A DNA stretch of 64,000 bases, from assembly GCA_033398695.1 (NCBI GenBank), contig CM065809.1:177992501-178056500 (forward strand), written 5' to 3'. Origin of the DNA: Orobanche coerulescens (lineage: Eukaryota > Streptophyta > Magnoliopsida > Lamiales > Orobanchaceae). The first letter of the stretch is position 1; each line of letters starts with the position of its first letter. The notes below the pieces were generated by a model. That model was not told where the DNA came from and searched no databases. It saw only the letters and a program-made list of their open reading frames with translations. Shown piece after piece: positions 1 through 11,287 of this stretch. The position numbers were made by a program, and so were the translations under genes.

Positions 1-250
1 TTTTAAATTTCACTGTAAAATGTGAGTTTGTTGTTTGAGTAGTCAAGTTATAATAAGTTTCAACCGTAAAAATATGCACACAAATGATTGACCGTCTGAA
101 TGGGAACGTGAACAATATCGAAAATATGTAAGTTTTTTTACCATAATCATATTCTGAACTAAATTCAACACATCATACAAATGAATTTGTAGAATTTTAT
201 TTGCAATGGATATTAATTTTAAGGCATAATAATAATTTTCTGTACCGTAA
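1..250. other. AT-rich flank, no gene seen
   Basis: AT-rich sequence with no open frame of note and no recognised repeat. It ends at the target-site duplication of the hAT-like element that begins at 259. Confidence 0.5.
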
Positions 251-258
251 CTTATAAT

Positions 259-1265
259 TAGAGGTGGCCAATGGGCCGGTCCGGCCCAGTCCAGCCCAGC
301 CCGGCTCAGCCCGGATTTTTAGGCCCGGAGACCGACCGGGCCAGCCGGTTCGGGACCGAACCCAGCCCCCTGGTCATCGGGGCGGTCCCGGTCCCGGGGC
401 CCAGCCCAGCCCGGCCCACCTCCGAGCCCAAACCGGCCCGGCCCTCAGTCCAGTCCCAGCCCACCGGTTGCCCAGCCCACCTCCAGCCCACATAAGCCCA
501 CCCCAAAGTCCAAACCCACCCCAAAGCCCACCATTCAAATTTGAATGGACTGGGTGGCCATGCCATGTGGCACCCCAAGCCCACATAAGCCCACCCCAAA
601 CCCACCCCAACGTCAACAAGGACGGACGGAAGAAGAAGACGAACACAACGAGGATGATGATACGTGGATGATGATGGATTCTTCATCCGAATCGGGAGCT
701 TCAGGGAGTGGCCAACACGACGATTGAGCACATCACCTACCTTTAAGTTCCACGTAAGTAAAGAGGTAAGTAAAAAGAACTACGTGGACTTTGATTCCTT
801 AGAATACGTAGGCAACTTAATTTTAGAAATTATATTAAATTTCAAAAAATAATCTAATTTTACAAATTAAATCCAAGTCCAATTTTTTTCCCTTTTCTCC
901 CCCATTTTATTTAATGTTAACATATCCTAAAAATTCAAAATGAATTTTTTTAAACAGATTGAAACAGTTTTTTTACTAAGTTTTACAATTTTTCTTAATT
1001 CAAAATGATTTTTTTAAATTGATTTTTTAATTAATATTAATTAATTTATTTTAAAAATTGAAAAGGTCTTTACAACTTGATTTTTATAATTTTTTTTACA
1101 TTTCCTGCCCAAGCCCATCCCGGCCCACGACATCCTGGGGGCGGGCGGGCTGTGGGCCGCAGCCGCCCAGCCCAGACCCAGCCCGGTCCAGCCCGCTAAA
1201 TACATGGGTCGGGCCTGGACTCCCAAGTTTCAGTCCGGCCCGGGCCCGAGCCATGACCACCTCTG
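259..1265. mobile_element. Non-autonomous hAT-like transposon, GC-rich ends
   Basis: The termini are inverted: TAGAGGTGGCCA at the left, and a right end that reads CAGAGGTGGTCA on the other strand. Both are flanked by the perfect 8-bp duplication CTTATAAT (251-258 and 1266-1273), the length expected for hAT elements. The first ~350 bp and last ~160 bp are packed with GGCCC/CCAGCCC words, while the middle (740-1080) is AT-rich. Open frames here, such as 264-671, are proline/arginine low-complexity translations of the GGCCC words. No transposase is visible, so the element would depend on one supplied elsewhere. Confidence 0.8.
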
Positions 1266-1273
1266 CTTATAAT

Positions 1274-1700
1274 GAAGGTCTAAAAAAATTTTTAGATTGG
1301 GATTATTCTAATAGAAATTTATTACCAAATGTACTAACGAGTACCAACAGAATATGTTGGTTGGAAGATCATATTCGAGTAACGGACCCGATAGATGGCA
1401 TTACCATATTGTGCCCCTAATGAAATTTGGAGGCAAACCTAACCAACTTATTTAAACAGCTATGAACTACTACGGAAATAGAGCCAATGATCCAACAATA
1501 ATACAATATCCTTATTTACAAGTAAAAGAAAATGGACTTTTCCAAAAAAAAGAAAAAGAAAAAGTGAATATGCACCAAACACTTTTTAATTTCATAGGAG
1601 TGTTTGGGAATGTGCACGACTCGAAAAGCACCGCTATTTTTGGCCGAACAGAGTCCATATTTGTGTTTTTTTAGAGAAAATAGAAAATATATTTAAAAAT
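1274..1700. other. Intergenic sequence, nothing recognised
   Basis: AT-rich sequence with short open frames only. A stretch at 1274-1420 stays open but matches no family I know. Confidence 0.4.
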
Positions 1701-1702
1701 AC

Positions 1703-1880
1703 TCCATCTGCCCAGCCAAATGTTGACAAATAGTGTATATTTTGTGTATTTTAGATAATGATTGATATAAGTAATGATGGTAAATGTGTGATGGAGATCA
1801 AAAAGTAAAAAGTATTGATGACGAATGTGTGGTAGAGATTAAAAAGTAAAATATAATTGTTTGATTTGATTGTAAATAGT
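1703..1880. mobile_element. Stowaway-like MITE relic
   Basis: It starts ACTCCATCTGCCCAGCC, close to the Stowaway terminus CTCCCTCYGTCCC. It continues with the words ATGTTGACA, GATAATGATTGAT and GTGGTAGAGATTAAAAAGT, which recur in the MITE copies near 3.2, 37-38.4 and 39.1 kb. The 3' terminus is not recognisable. Confidence 0.45.
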
Positions 1881-2103
1881 GATATATGTAAATTTATTAG
1901 AAGGATTAATTTTTAATAAAAATGTAAACTTGTAAACGGAACTGAGAGGGTACGAAATATAGATTTTGCATAAAAAGTAGAAGCTGCTTTTAGACATTTT
2001 CTTACAAAGTTTGCAAACACCTCTAGGCCACATTTTATATGTGCTGTCAAATAATCCAAACAAATTCATAAATCGTTGGCTAAAAGAAGTCAACTGTTAT
2101 AAA

Positions 2104-3118
2104 TGATTGCGGATCAGATCGTACCCCATACGAATAAGTTCAAGTATTTGGGTTCGATCATTCAGAAGGAAGGTGAGTGTGAAGATGATGTCACGCATCG
2201 CATCAAGGCGGGGTAACTAAGGTGGAGAGCAGCGACAGGAGTCCGGTGCGACAAGAAAGTCCCTCTAAAGTTGAAGGGTAAATTCTATAGAGCGGCAATC
2301 CGACCTGCAATGTTGTATGGCTCCGAATGTTGGGCGATGAAGAAGTCGCTTGAGAGCAAGTTGGAAGTGGCTGAAATGAGAATGTTACGTTGGTCGTGTG
2401 GTCGCACAATGTTAGATAGAATTGCGAACGGGGTTTTCGTGAGCACTGAAGTGACGCCCATTTCAATGAAAGTTAGGGAAGGGAGATTGAGATGGTTTGG
2501 CCACGTCGCAGGAGCGGACATCCGCTCCGGTGAGGAGGGTCGAGTTTAATGGTTGTCGGGAGAGGAGGAGGCGGCACAAGGGGATGTGGGAGGAGAATCG
2601 AGATTAGATTTGAAGGCCTTAAACCTTTCCGAGACCATGATCAGCGATAGTGCGCTTGGAGGCGCCAGATCGAGTTGTGGATTCTTTTGTAGGGAGCGGT
2701 CAGTAGTTGAGAGGCTCAGGGTTGGGTTGTCTCAGTTAGCTTTGACCTAGAGCATTGCATTTTTACTTTTATTGTATATTTTATCCTATTGTCTTTGCGT
2801 GTGGTGTATTTTTGACAGGAGGCATGCGCGAGCCAACCTCTCTTTTGTTAGAGCAGCGTTCATCGGGAGTGAAGTAGCCAAATTCCGCTTAGGTAAGTCC
2901 CATGTGGATCAAGCCATGGGCTCAGGTATGGTCTCGAGCTTTCTCGAATCATATGTTTTTCTTTGTATTTATCACACAAGATTCTGCGTGCACTAAGTGG
3001 GTCTTCACGGAAAATTCCTCCCTTGTAATAAGTAGGGGCATGGTCTCAAGACATCTTACCCTCCCTGCACTCGCTCCTGCGGGATATCTTTGGGTATGTT
3101 TGGTTTGGTTTGGTTTAC
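2104..3118 (+). mobile_element. LINE (RTE-like) 3' end relic
   Basis: The frame reads HTNKFKYLGSII, a stop at about 2215, then YGSECWAMKKS, VAEMRMLRWSCGRTMLD and REGRLRWFGHV. These are hallmarks of the C-terminal part of plant non-LTR reverse transcriptases; the LDRIAN stretch and the short (TTTGG)n tail at 3096-3118 point to the RTE clade. The copy is 5'-truncated and dead: it has an in-frame stop and no endonuclease or catalytic RT core in the window. From 2750 to about 3095 lies its presumed 3' untranslated region. RTE assignment is inference; LINE origin is firm. Confidence 0.75.
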
Positions 3119-3262
3119 TCTGTCTGTCCCGACTCAATTGTAATATTTAAAAGAAAATTAATATATTTTAGATAAGATGTGATAGATGTATAAGTTTTGT
3201 GGGAATTAATAGTGAGTGTGTGGTGGAGATTAAAACGTAAAAGGTGATTCGAGACGGAGTAT
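3119..3262. mobile_element. Stowaway-like MITE relic
   Basis: It begins CTGTCTGTCCCGACTC and ends GAGACGGAGTA, matching inverted Stowaway ends. The interior carries GATAAGATGTGATAGATG and GTGGTGGAGATTAAAACG, words shared with the copies at 37-39 kb. It directly follows the LINE tail. Confidence 0.5.
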
Positions 3263-3365
3263 ATTTTATTGTTTTTATTTTCTCGTCAATTCAATACACC
3301 GCACTCGGTATCCTCATTTGCAAGTGGATGTTGGAAAAACCGAAAGATAACGCGGAAGGGACTAA

Positions 3366-4146
3366 GGGGCTGTTTGTTTGGCTCTTAATGGTTACATTAA
3401 GAGCCTACATCTGAATCGCTAAGAGGCCAGGACTGTTTGGTAAAAAAAATATGACCTCTTAATGATTACAATAACCTCTTAACCACTAAGCATCCATACC
3501 CTCTCTCAACCATTAAGAGGCAAACAATTTCCAGATTTACCCCTCCTCTTAAATTAAGAATTATTATTCAAAATTATTATTATTATTATTTTTAAATGAA
3601 TTTAAATAAAAAAATATTAGACATAATTATTATTATAATTTTCTAATGAATTAAATTAAAAAATATTATACATAACTATTATTATTATTATTTTAAATGA
3701 ATTAAATTAAAAAATATTATGCATAATAATTATTATTATTTCAAATGAATTAAATTTAAAAATATTATACATAATTATTATTATTATTATTATTATTTTA
3801 AATGAATTAAATTTAAAAATATTATACATAATAATAATAATTATTATTATTATTATTTTAAATGAATTAAATTTAAAAATATTATACACAATTATTTATA
3901 AAAATTAGGGTTTTTATTTATAAAAATGAGAGGTTTTGGTACGCAAAGGGAGAAAAAAATGGGATTTTTAATTGGTACTTTTATACAGAAGGGTAAAATG
4001 GTAATTTGTTACCATTCAGAGTTACCATTCAGAACAGTTACCAAACAACCAAATTTCATTCTGCACTCAACCATACAGAGCCCCTCAACCATTCTGGCCT
4101 CTCAACCATTCTGCACTAAATCATTCAGCAACTGACAAACAGCCCC
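3366..4146. mobile_element. PIF/Harbinger-type MITE (Tourist-like)
   Basis: The ends are GGGGCTGTTTGTTTGGC and its inverse ...CTGACAAACAGCCCC. Both are flanked by the trinucleotide TAA (3363-3365 and 4147-4149), the typical Harbinger duplication. Sub-terminal parts repeat the words TTAACCATTAAGAG and CTCAACCATTC on both sides. The interior is an AT-rich tandem array (3540-3900). No transposase is present. Confidence 0.8.
3540..3900. repeat. AT-rich minisatellite inside the MITE
   Basis: About six diverged copies of a ~55-70-bp unit of the form TTTAAATGAATTAAATT, AAAAATATTATACATAA, then (TTA)n. Unit length varies with the TTA run. It appears to have expanded within the Harbinger-type MITE. 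Confidence 0.75.
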
Positions 4147-4149
4147 TAA

Positions 4150-5553
4150 AATAAAACCACAACCCATTCTTTTTTTATTTGTTTATTCGTAATTATTGAG
4201 ATTCTTTATTTTATTTTATTCAGCAATGAGGATAAAATACATAAAAATACTTTTGTATTTAATTAAAAATGAATGGAATCTTCCTCTATTTTATACATCA
4301 TACGAATTCTCTTATGTTATAAAAAATTCTATATAAATCTCATACGGTTATTTTTCTGTCCTAAAAGGCATTAATCTTTTAGTTAGAAAATTAAAAAAAA
4401 AATTTAATTCTGTAATTTCATTGAAAATATTAAAAATTTAATGAATAATCTAGCTGGTTCTCCCTGAAATATGTTTAGTATTTTGTAAAATTATTTTTAA
4501 TAAATATTGAATATTTTATAATTTTTAAAATTATTTCTAAGTTTTTCTAAATAAGAAACTAAAGTTTTTAAATTTTATGAAATAAAAAATCTAGTCACTT
4601 CATAAAATTTTTCTTATTAATTATTTCCTAAAATAATTTTTATGTATTTTATAAACTATTTTTTTTTAGAAAATTGAGTTTTTAAAAATACTTTCAACAT
4701 GGTGATATTTCTTGCTATTTATAAAATATAAGGGAATTTCATGTAGTTTTAGATAAATACAAGGGATTTTTATGTATTTTACCCAGATCTTGATGATTGC
4801 CAATTAAATACCTGATCAAAATACAGTACAATTAAAAAAATTAAAGAACTTGGGTCCATGATTCTATTAATTTCAATATGTTTGGATATGACATTTTCTA
4901 ATTTTTAGTATGACACCATTCTAGTTCTCTTTTAAATATGACATTTTCTAATTTTAGAATTTTTGTTTACCTAGAATTTTTTATGCAACATTAATTTTGG
5001 ATGAGATTTCATTAGAGAACTAAATAATTACTCAGAGTTCATTTGTATTTTGAATCCCCCATACAGGTATTGAAAGATAAATTATAAATAAGTTTTAGAT
5101 TGTAAATTTTTCAAGTGTATACTTGGAATTTAAAGTTTTAATCCCTTGTCATTTATACTATTTGTTATTAACATTTAATTTATAATATTTTTATTTTTAT
5201 TGAGACGGATAACTAATTTTTGTAGCAATTTATATTTGATTGTTTAACTATTTTATAAATTTAAATAGGTTCAAGTAATTGGAGGGTACTGTTCTATGGG
5301 TTAGTGGCGAAAATTAGTAAGGTCACATTTTAATTGAGTTTGGAATGTGTGGATTTAATTTGACCACTTTTTGATGTCTACATATTTGAGAAATCTAAAA
5401 ACATAGTGCATTAATCAAGAAGTTGCGGTCGTTTGGAGTGTTGCGCTTAAGCGGTATTTTTAAACATTTTCGAATAGCCAAATTCTGTGGAACAATAGTT
5501 TCGGTGGAATATTTGCTCTGATACTATTTTTCGTAATACCTCCAAAACTTATC
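4150..5553. other. AT-rich intergenic region
   Basis: No gene-like frame and no complete mobile element was seen. TTTATAAAAT-type words and the repeat TATGACATTTTCTAATTTT (near 4888 and 4938) are present. Confidence 0.4.
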
Positions 5554-5561
5554 GGGACATC

Positions 5562-6187
5562 TAGGGCTGTCTAAAAGGTTCGTTGTTAGTGGTTTTAACC
5601 GGAATCGAACAGAACCAACGTGATTCCGGTTAACCGAGAACCACTATTTGTGGTTAGGGTGCGGTTTGTGGTTCCTACTTCAAAAAAAATATGGTTAGTG
5701 GTTAACCGGAACCGAATGGTTCCAGAACCACAAACCACAAACCGGAATTATGATAAATTAATAAATTATAATTATATATTTTTATCCTAAACTGAAATTC
5801 TATTGAATTAATAATATGTAAATTAATTACCCCCACATCAATTCTCCATTTGTGATTGTGTTGCATTTTTAATTGTTGGATTTATGGATTAATTTTGACT
5901 TATAGTTGTTGGATTTATGTATTAATTGTGTTGTTGTCTATTATTTTTGTTTTAAAAGATTAATTTTAGCATTTTAGATTGATTATTTCAATTTTTTCAG
6001 ATAAAAAAAAAAAAAGAAAAATAATTTTTTAGGTTAACCGAACCGGAACCATATATAATCGGTGTGGTTTCGGTTAACCGAAATTTAAAGTGGTGTGGTT
6101 AGTGATTCCTATTTTGGGGCGTTTATGGTTCCGGTTAACCGAAAATTGTGGTTCGGTTATCTGGAACCGAACCACTCGACACCCCTA
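5562..6187. mobile_element. hAT-type MITE
   Basis: The ends TAGGGCTGTC and GACACCCCTA are inverted. They lie between perfect 8-bp duplications GGGACATC (5554-5561 and 6188-6195). Both sub-terminal zones hold many copies of GGTTAACCGGAACC and ACCGAACCAC in both orientations, typical of hAT transposase-binding repeats. The middle is AT-rich and noncoding. Confidence 0.88.
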
Positions 6188-6195
6188 GGGACATC

Positions 6196-6823
6196 ACAAC
6201 CCCGTGAATTCCAAGCGGTATTTACAAAGGCTATTTTTAAGACATGAAAGACATTATTTTTGCAAGGAGTTTCAAATGAGCAATCCCACAATATTTTACA
6301 AATTATAATCAATAGCAGTTTGTTCTTATTTTCAGAAGGGGAGAAAAACACATTTTTGTAATCGTGGTCCAATATTCGATGAAGTCTGATCGGAACCTTC
6401 TGGAATGTGCTGCACATATATAAGATTTACCTGACACGACAAATTAAACCAGTCCAGATATTATAAAGTTAGATGAATAACAACGATAAAGAATCATAAC
6501 GCATATATGGAAAAACTCGTAAACACAGTATTACATTCAAATTGCAATTAATAGACGTGAGTTTTATAAACTCATAATTTCCGTCCCTATCCTTACTCTT
6601 GAATTGAGTAATCCTCATCCCATCAAGGCGGGTGCGGGTACATACCCGCTTCGACTGAGTATTTTGTCATCCCTTATGCTTATCAATGAATAGTTTGATT
6701 ATTAATATATTTAATTATATATTAGTGAAAATACAAACATTTGACACTTTGAAAATATGTATATCAAGAAGAGAAACCCCAAGGAAGTAGTGCAAGAGGA
6801 GTCAGAGGACTAATAGGAATTTA
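6196..6823. other. 3' flank of the NMO gene
   Basis: Sequence downstream of the minus-strand NMO stop codon. It will include the 3' UTR, but no canonical poly(A) signal can be chosen with confidence. No other gene or repeat was recognised. Confidence 0.4.
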
Positions 6824-9498
6824 TTACCAATATTTTTCAGCAGAATTTTTGTACTCCCCAGAAACATTATCTGATGCAAATTCCTTCAGAATTAGAGCTT
6901 GAGCCCCCTGAACAATTCTTTTTATAACTTCACCTGCTGGTATAATTTCCTTGACGAGGCCGACTCCTTGTCCGGCATACATCACCATGCTTTCAATATC
7001 ACCTGTTGTCGTCACATTCGGAACCGTGCCAGCTAAACGACGGATATCTTTTTCCTGCCAGCAAAGAGGAGTTGTCGTGATCAAATTAATCGAGAACACT
7101 AAAAAAAAGTGATCCTCAACTTCTGGACAAAAAGAAAAGACTCGTCTACGTGCTTTTGAGTCCTGATTAAGGGTGTGTTTGGTGATTTAGCTCATAAGGT
7201 ACCTCAGAGCTGATAAGCTAACTTATTGAGATGCTACTACTTAATTGCGTACCAAACAGAGCTTTTTAAATAAGCTATAGCTTATTTTTAACATACATTA
7301 AATGATGCAGAAGCTAATATTTGCAAACAGTATTGTTTTTCCAGGTAGAAACCAAGAATCACTTTTCGGTAGTGAATGCAAACACTCCGTAAGAAGGCGA
7401 AGAACGAGTATTTCATCATAATTAAGTTTGCAGTGTATTTTACCACTCCGTGTATTAGCGAACGACCAATGATTGGCTGATTGCTTTCGTTCTCATGACT
7501 CGGAATGTTCCTCCATTCCATGAAAAAGGGAGTTTTCAGGACGCGGTGAGGCGCATTTGGCCATCTTGCGCGTCCAAACACGTCTGTGTACTCGGTTTCA
7601 TGTAGTTCGACCAACTTCTTTTTGTATATAGGATGAGCGTAGCTTTCCTCCGTTGCAAGGAACCTATATGCATTTTATAGTAAAATTTCTAATGAATTAT
7701 AACAGCAAAAAAAGCACCCCATTTTTTAAGCTATAATTCATCTCTCTCTTTTTTATTTTATTTCTCACTCTTTTTGTTTTGTTAAAAACAATTTACTAAA
7801 ATTTAAATAAATAGAATCTTATGACATCACATGCATTGATATCTCAAATCCAGTGGCTATAAATCATTCACATTTCTCACATCTTGTTATTCTCACCGGA
7901 GCCGAAGCCTGAACCACATATATACAATATAAAATTATAGATATTCTAATTTTATACATGTATATATTAATTATTATCAATATATTAATTTATTGACCCG
8001 AGAGAGAGAATTTATAGTAAATTAAATGAAAATGCAGCTCAAACCTAGTGCCCAATGCAACACCCTGTGCTCCAAGAGCCAAAGCGGCTACATAACCACG
8101 CTCGTCAACTATCCCTCCAGCGGCAATTACTGGAATATCATGACCACGGACAAGATCGACTACTCTTGGCAACAAAGTGATTAAGCCTTCCTGATTTTGC
8201 AAACATAAAATAATGATAATATCTTTTTCAAACAAGTGTTACAAAGGATCATTTCTCTTTTTCTTTTTCTTTTTTTTTTTTTTAAATCAAACAACTCGAT
8301 TTGGGATTGAAAAGAAGGACCGATCTGAAATAATACTGCATAAATAAACAATACAATACAATCAGAATACTGAATGAACCAGAAGCAAAATTTGGTGGAA
8401 CATAAAAGCATTTTATGTATACCTGACCAATGACATGCCCTCCAGCTTCGACACCTTGAACAATTATTGCATCTACGCCCACGTTAACAGCTTTTCGTGC
8501 CTCCTCAAAGCTCCCGACCTAAAAGATAACAATAAAAAAGACCAAGTATTACCAGATTCGAAAATACACACGGGGTACAAAAAACGCAAGTTGTTGTATC
8601 TTTGGAGACGATAGTCGATAGTACTGCACTGGACGTATTTGTCGTGCGGAAAGATTCATGCTCGCCTCGGCTTTTCTGTTTATGTTTTTTAAAAATTCTG
8701 TTTCCGGGTTCGAATTTGTAAGCACTATACTAGTTTTTTGTGCAATACATCTTCCATCAACGAAACTTACTTGAGGTACGACTTTGACACCAGCCTGATG
8801 AGCCTGAAGTAGAAGATCTTTCGAACATTCACCCCAGTAGACCTCCAAAACTGCAACCTTTTCCTCTAAAATGGCCCTTATGTTCTCCTCGTGGGGAAAT
8901 GCTAGAACAACGGCCACCCCAAATGGCTTATCGGTCAAAGTCCGAGTCTTCCTTATAAGCTGTTTCAAATAATCCGGTGCCTCCTGCTATGCACAAAATT
9001 GATTCAACTTATACATGCAACTAATATCAAAAGAGATCACGACAAGATATACAGACCAAGACAAGATCATAGGGACAACGCAGGCCTGGTTTGGCCAAAT
9101 AATTTTTTTTTTTACTTTTTTACAAAAACTATGTTTTTTATTATAAAAAAGCTCAAGGGGTGAGGCTTTTTCATTAGCTTTTAGGGCTAAAATACTTCTG
9201 CCCACATTATTGAAGACCTTCCTACGTAGAACAGATCTGTGCCTCACTCCACTCATCCAAAAACCTCTCAAAGCAGAATTGATACTATTATTTAGGCTCT
9301 GTTCTTTTGGATTGAATGAATCAATCGAATCAATCGAATGGATCGAATCAATCGAATCGAATGGACTCGAATCGAATCAAATATATATTAAGGGTAAATA
9401 ATAATAATAATAATGGTAAATAATAATAATAATAGTAATCAACAACAACAACGATAATAGTAATATTATTAGTAATAATAACAATAATAATAATTAAA

Positions 9499-9536
<38 letters not shown>

Positions 9537-10658
9537 GAAGAACTGAACTGAACTGGACCTGAATTGAACTGAACTGAAAAACTGAAAAATAAGTCCAAAA
9601 GAACAGGCCTTAGTTACTTTTTACGATATTAAAAATATTAATGATTTGCATTTTTAAAATAATTATAGTTATAGCATTATTACCAAGAATAACTATTAAA
9701 TATGTAAATGCTAATATGAATTTCATATATTTGTTGGTGTATTACTATTTATACTTTTTAAAATAATTATTATAACATTAACATCAAGAACCAAAAAAAT
9801 CAAAATATAACTTATGTTCTTAGAAAAATACTATGTTAAACAGCTAATCAAACAAACTAATTTTATAGTAAAACAATTTTCTCCAAATAGGTATCACAAT
9901 TAGAAGGGAAACTATCAGAAGAAAGGGCGGCCGAACAAGAGTTGGAGTAACAGAAGACATGACCCGGCGTAGAGCTGATCGGAGACGTCACGTCATATCC
10001 ATATAACTTACCCATCACAGTAGGAAAAGGTTTAGTTTAATTTGATTTGGTTTACGTATTACAATTAGGGCTCGTTTGGAAGCCATGTTATAGCTAGTTA
10101 GGAAAGTTTTTTTTTTTTTCACACACACGAGGGGATCGTCCCCTGTCCTGAGTACCCCCAAAGAGGCTTGAGCTCACCCCCGATCTAGAGGTAAGTTTGC
10201 CAGAATGACCTGACATTGTCCCCCACTTAGTTACAGGCCCGTACTTACTGGGCCCGGGCAGGGTTAATGGTAGCTAGTTAGGAAAGTTACCTTGGCTTAT
10301 CCGCTAATATCATCGACTAACACCCATATAAAGCCTAGATACACAACCTTATGAAAAGCAAATCAAGTTGTGGTTTCGCATTATCATGATGAAAAACAAA
10401 TAACAGACAGTACTCCACTAAATCACATTTACTTATCCACAAAAGCAGCAGCAATAGATAATAATAGTAGTAGAAATAATAATAGTAATAATAATATGTA
10501 ATAATAAAAGTGAATAACCTAACCTGATCAGGGGATCTGAGAAAACCAAGCCCACCAGCATTGGCAACAGCTGCAACCAGCTCTGGACCTGAAATATCAG
10601 GTCCTAATGGCGCTTGAACTATCCCATACTCGAAGCCCAATATCCCTCTCCAACCCAT
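6824..10658 (-). CDS. Nitronate monooxygenase (2-nitropropane dioxygenase-like)
   Basis: Six exons join in frame: 10658-10524, 8983-8771, 8518-8423, 8190-8045, 7663-7444 and 7054-6824, all introns GT-AG, about 346 residues, the family's usual size. The family is an FMN-dependent TIM barrel that oxidises alkyl nitronates to carbonyl compounds and nitrite. Exon 1 carries the flavin-site start [16 protein letters not shown] with NAGGLGFL. Exon 2 has DKPFGVAVV and VKVVPQ. Exon 3 has [14 protein letters not shown], whose His is the expected catalytic base. Exon 4 has [21 protein letters not shown], and exon 5 continues FLATEES. Exon 6 holds [14 protein letters not shown] at 10656-10658 is chosen because [16 protein letters not shown] begins the family N-terminus; an in-frame ATG at 10685 would only prepend an Arg-Glu run encoded by a GA repeat. 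Intron 1 (1.54 kb) holds a MITE and a SINE. No targeting peptide is evident. Function is inferred from family. Confidence 0.9.
7168..7266. mobile_element. Small Harbinger-like MITE remnant in NMO intron 5
   Basis: The left end GGGTGTGTTTGGTGATTTAG and the right end ...CGTACCAAACAG are roughly inverted. TAA precedes the left end. The right terminus is eroded, so the call is weak. Confidence 0.35.
9295..9609. mobile_element. Harbinger-like MITE in NMO intron 1
   Basis: The ends are GGCTCTGTTCTTTTGGA and its inverse TCCAAAAGAACAGGCC, which differ by a one-base indel. They are flanked by TTA on both sides (9292-9294 and 9610-9612). Inside lie an ATCGAATCA repeat (9317-9380) and a long imperfect AAT/AAC microsatellite (9398-9540). 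Confidence 0.75.
10107..10270 (-). mobile_element. SINE-like retroposon in NMO intron 1
   Basis: A 164-bp insertion with a T-run at its left end (10106-10119), i.e. a poly(A) tail on the minus strand. It is flanked by an identical 18-bp direct repeat, TAGCTAGTTAGGAAAGTT (10091-10108 and 10271-10288). Poly(A) plus a long duplication is the signature of target-primed reverse transcription. The body on the minus strand starts CCATTAACCCTGCCCGGG; no clean A or B box is evident, so it may be 5'-truncated. It lies in the same orientation as the host gene. Confidence 0.75.
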
Positions 10659-10684
10659 CTCTCTCTCTCTCTCTCTCTCTCTCA
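10659..10684 (-). repeat. GA microsatellite just before the NMO start codon
   Basis: A (CT)n run on the plus strand reads (GA)n in the NMO transcript and abuts the chosen ATG. It encodes Arg-Glu repeats only if an upstream ATG at 10685 is used. GA runs in plant 5' leaders can act as GAGA-type elements; here that is inference. Confidence 0.75.
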
Positions 10685-10689
10685 CTAGT

Positions 10690-11040
10690 AAAATTTAGCA
10701 CATAATAATACACTCAAAGAAGACGACGAATTTAAAGTGGGTTCTCTGGGTTCGGGTGAAGAGAAATTGAATTTCACTTTCAGATATGTACGCAAATTAT
10801 TCTTATATGTTAAAAAATCAAATCAACATTTTTATAGAAAGTGGGGTTTCGTTCATGGAGCATCCCACATAGTGCACTCCCTACTAATGCAGTGCTCCAC
10901 ATAGTTCATAGTCAACATAACATCTGCATTCCGCGTGCACACCAAAAAGTGACCATACTTTTACTTGGATACTTCCATACAAATATCGACAAAAATGTGC
11001 AGTAAATAAGTGCTTTTTGCCAAACCGGTGTTTCACGTTC
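10690..11040 (-). promoter_or_regulatory. Presumed NMO upstream region
   Basis: This stretch lies 5' of the NMO start on the minus strand and must contain the core promoter and leader. No clear TATA box could be fixed by eye. Confidence 0.3.
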
Positions 11041-11043
11041 AAC

Positions 11044-11287
11044 AGCCTTGTTTGTTTTGGCGAAAATGAGCAAAAATGACGAAACATAGGAGGAAATCAC
11101 ATTTTATTGATAGAATTTTGGAGGAATTTTTTATTATATATTAATTTTTGAACAAATATTTGAGCTTTTTTTTCTTATAAATTCGTCAATTGTTTATAAG
11201 AAATTTTAAATTTAAATAAACACCTAAAATTGAATTTTTCATATTTTCCTTCATTTTCCCTTAATTTTTGGGAAAAACAAACATGGC
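11044..11287. mobile_element. Possible MITE upstream of NMO
   Basis: The left part GCCTTGTTTGTTTTGGCG and the right part ...GGGAAAAACAAACATGGCC are imperfect inverted repeats around an AT-rich core. A target duplication was not identified. Confidence 0.4.

Noticed and set aside
264..671. Overlapping open frames rich in Pro, Arg and Gly on both strands
   Set aside because: They are chance translations of GGCCC-word repeats inside a hAT-like element with proven borders.
10335..10685. Use of the upstream ATG at 10685 as the NMO start
   Set aside because: The added residues are an Arg-Glu run from a GA repeat, absent from the family; the ATG at 10656-10658 fits the conserved N-terminus.
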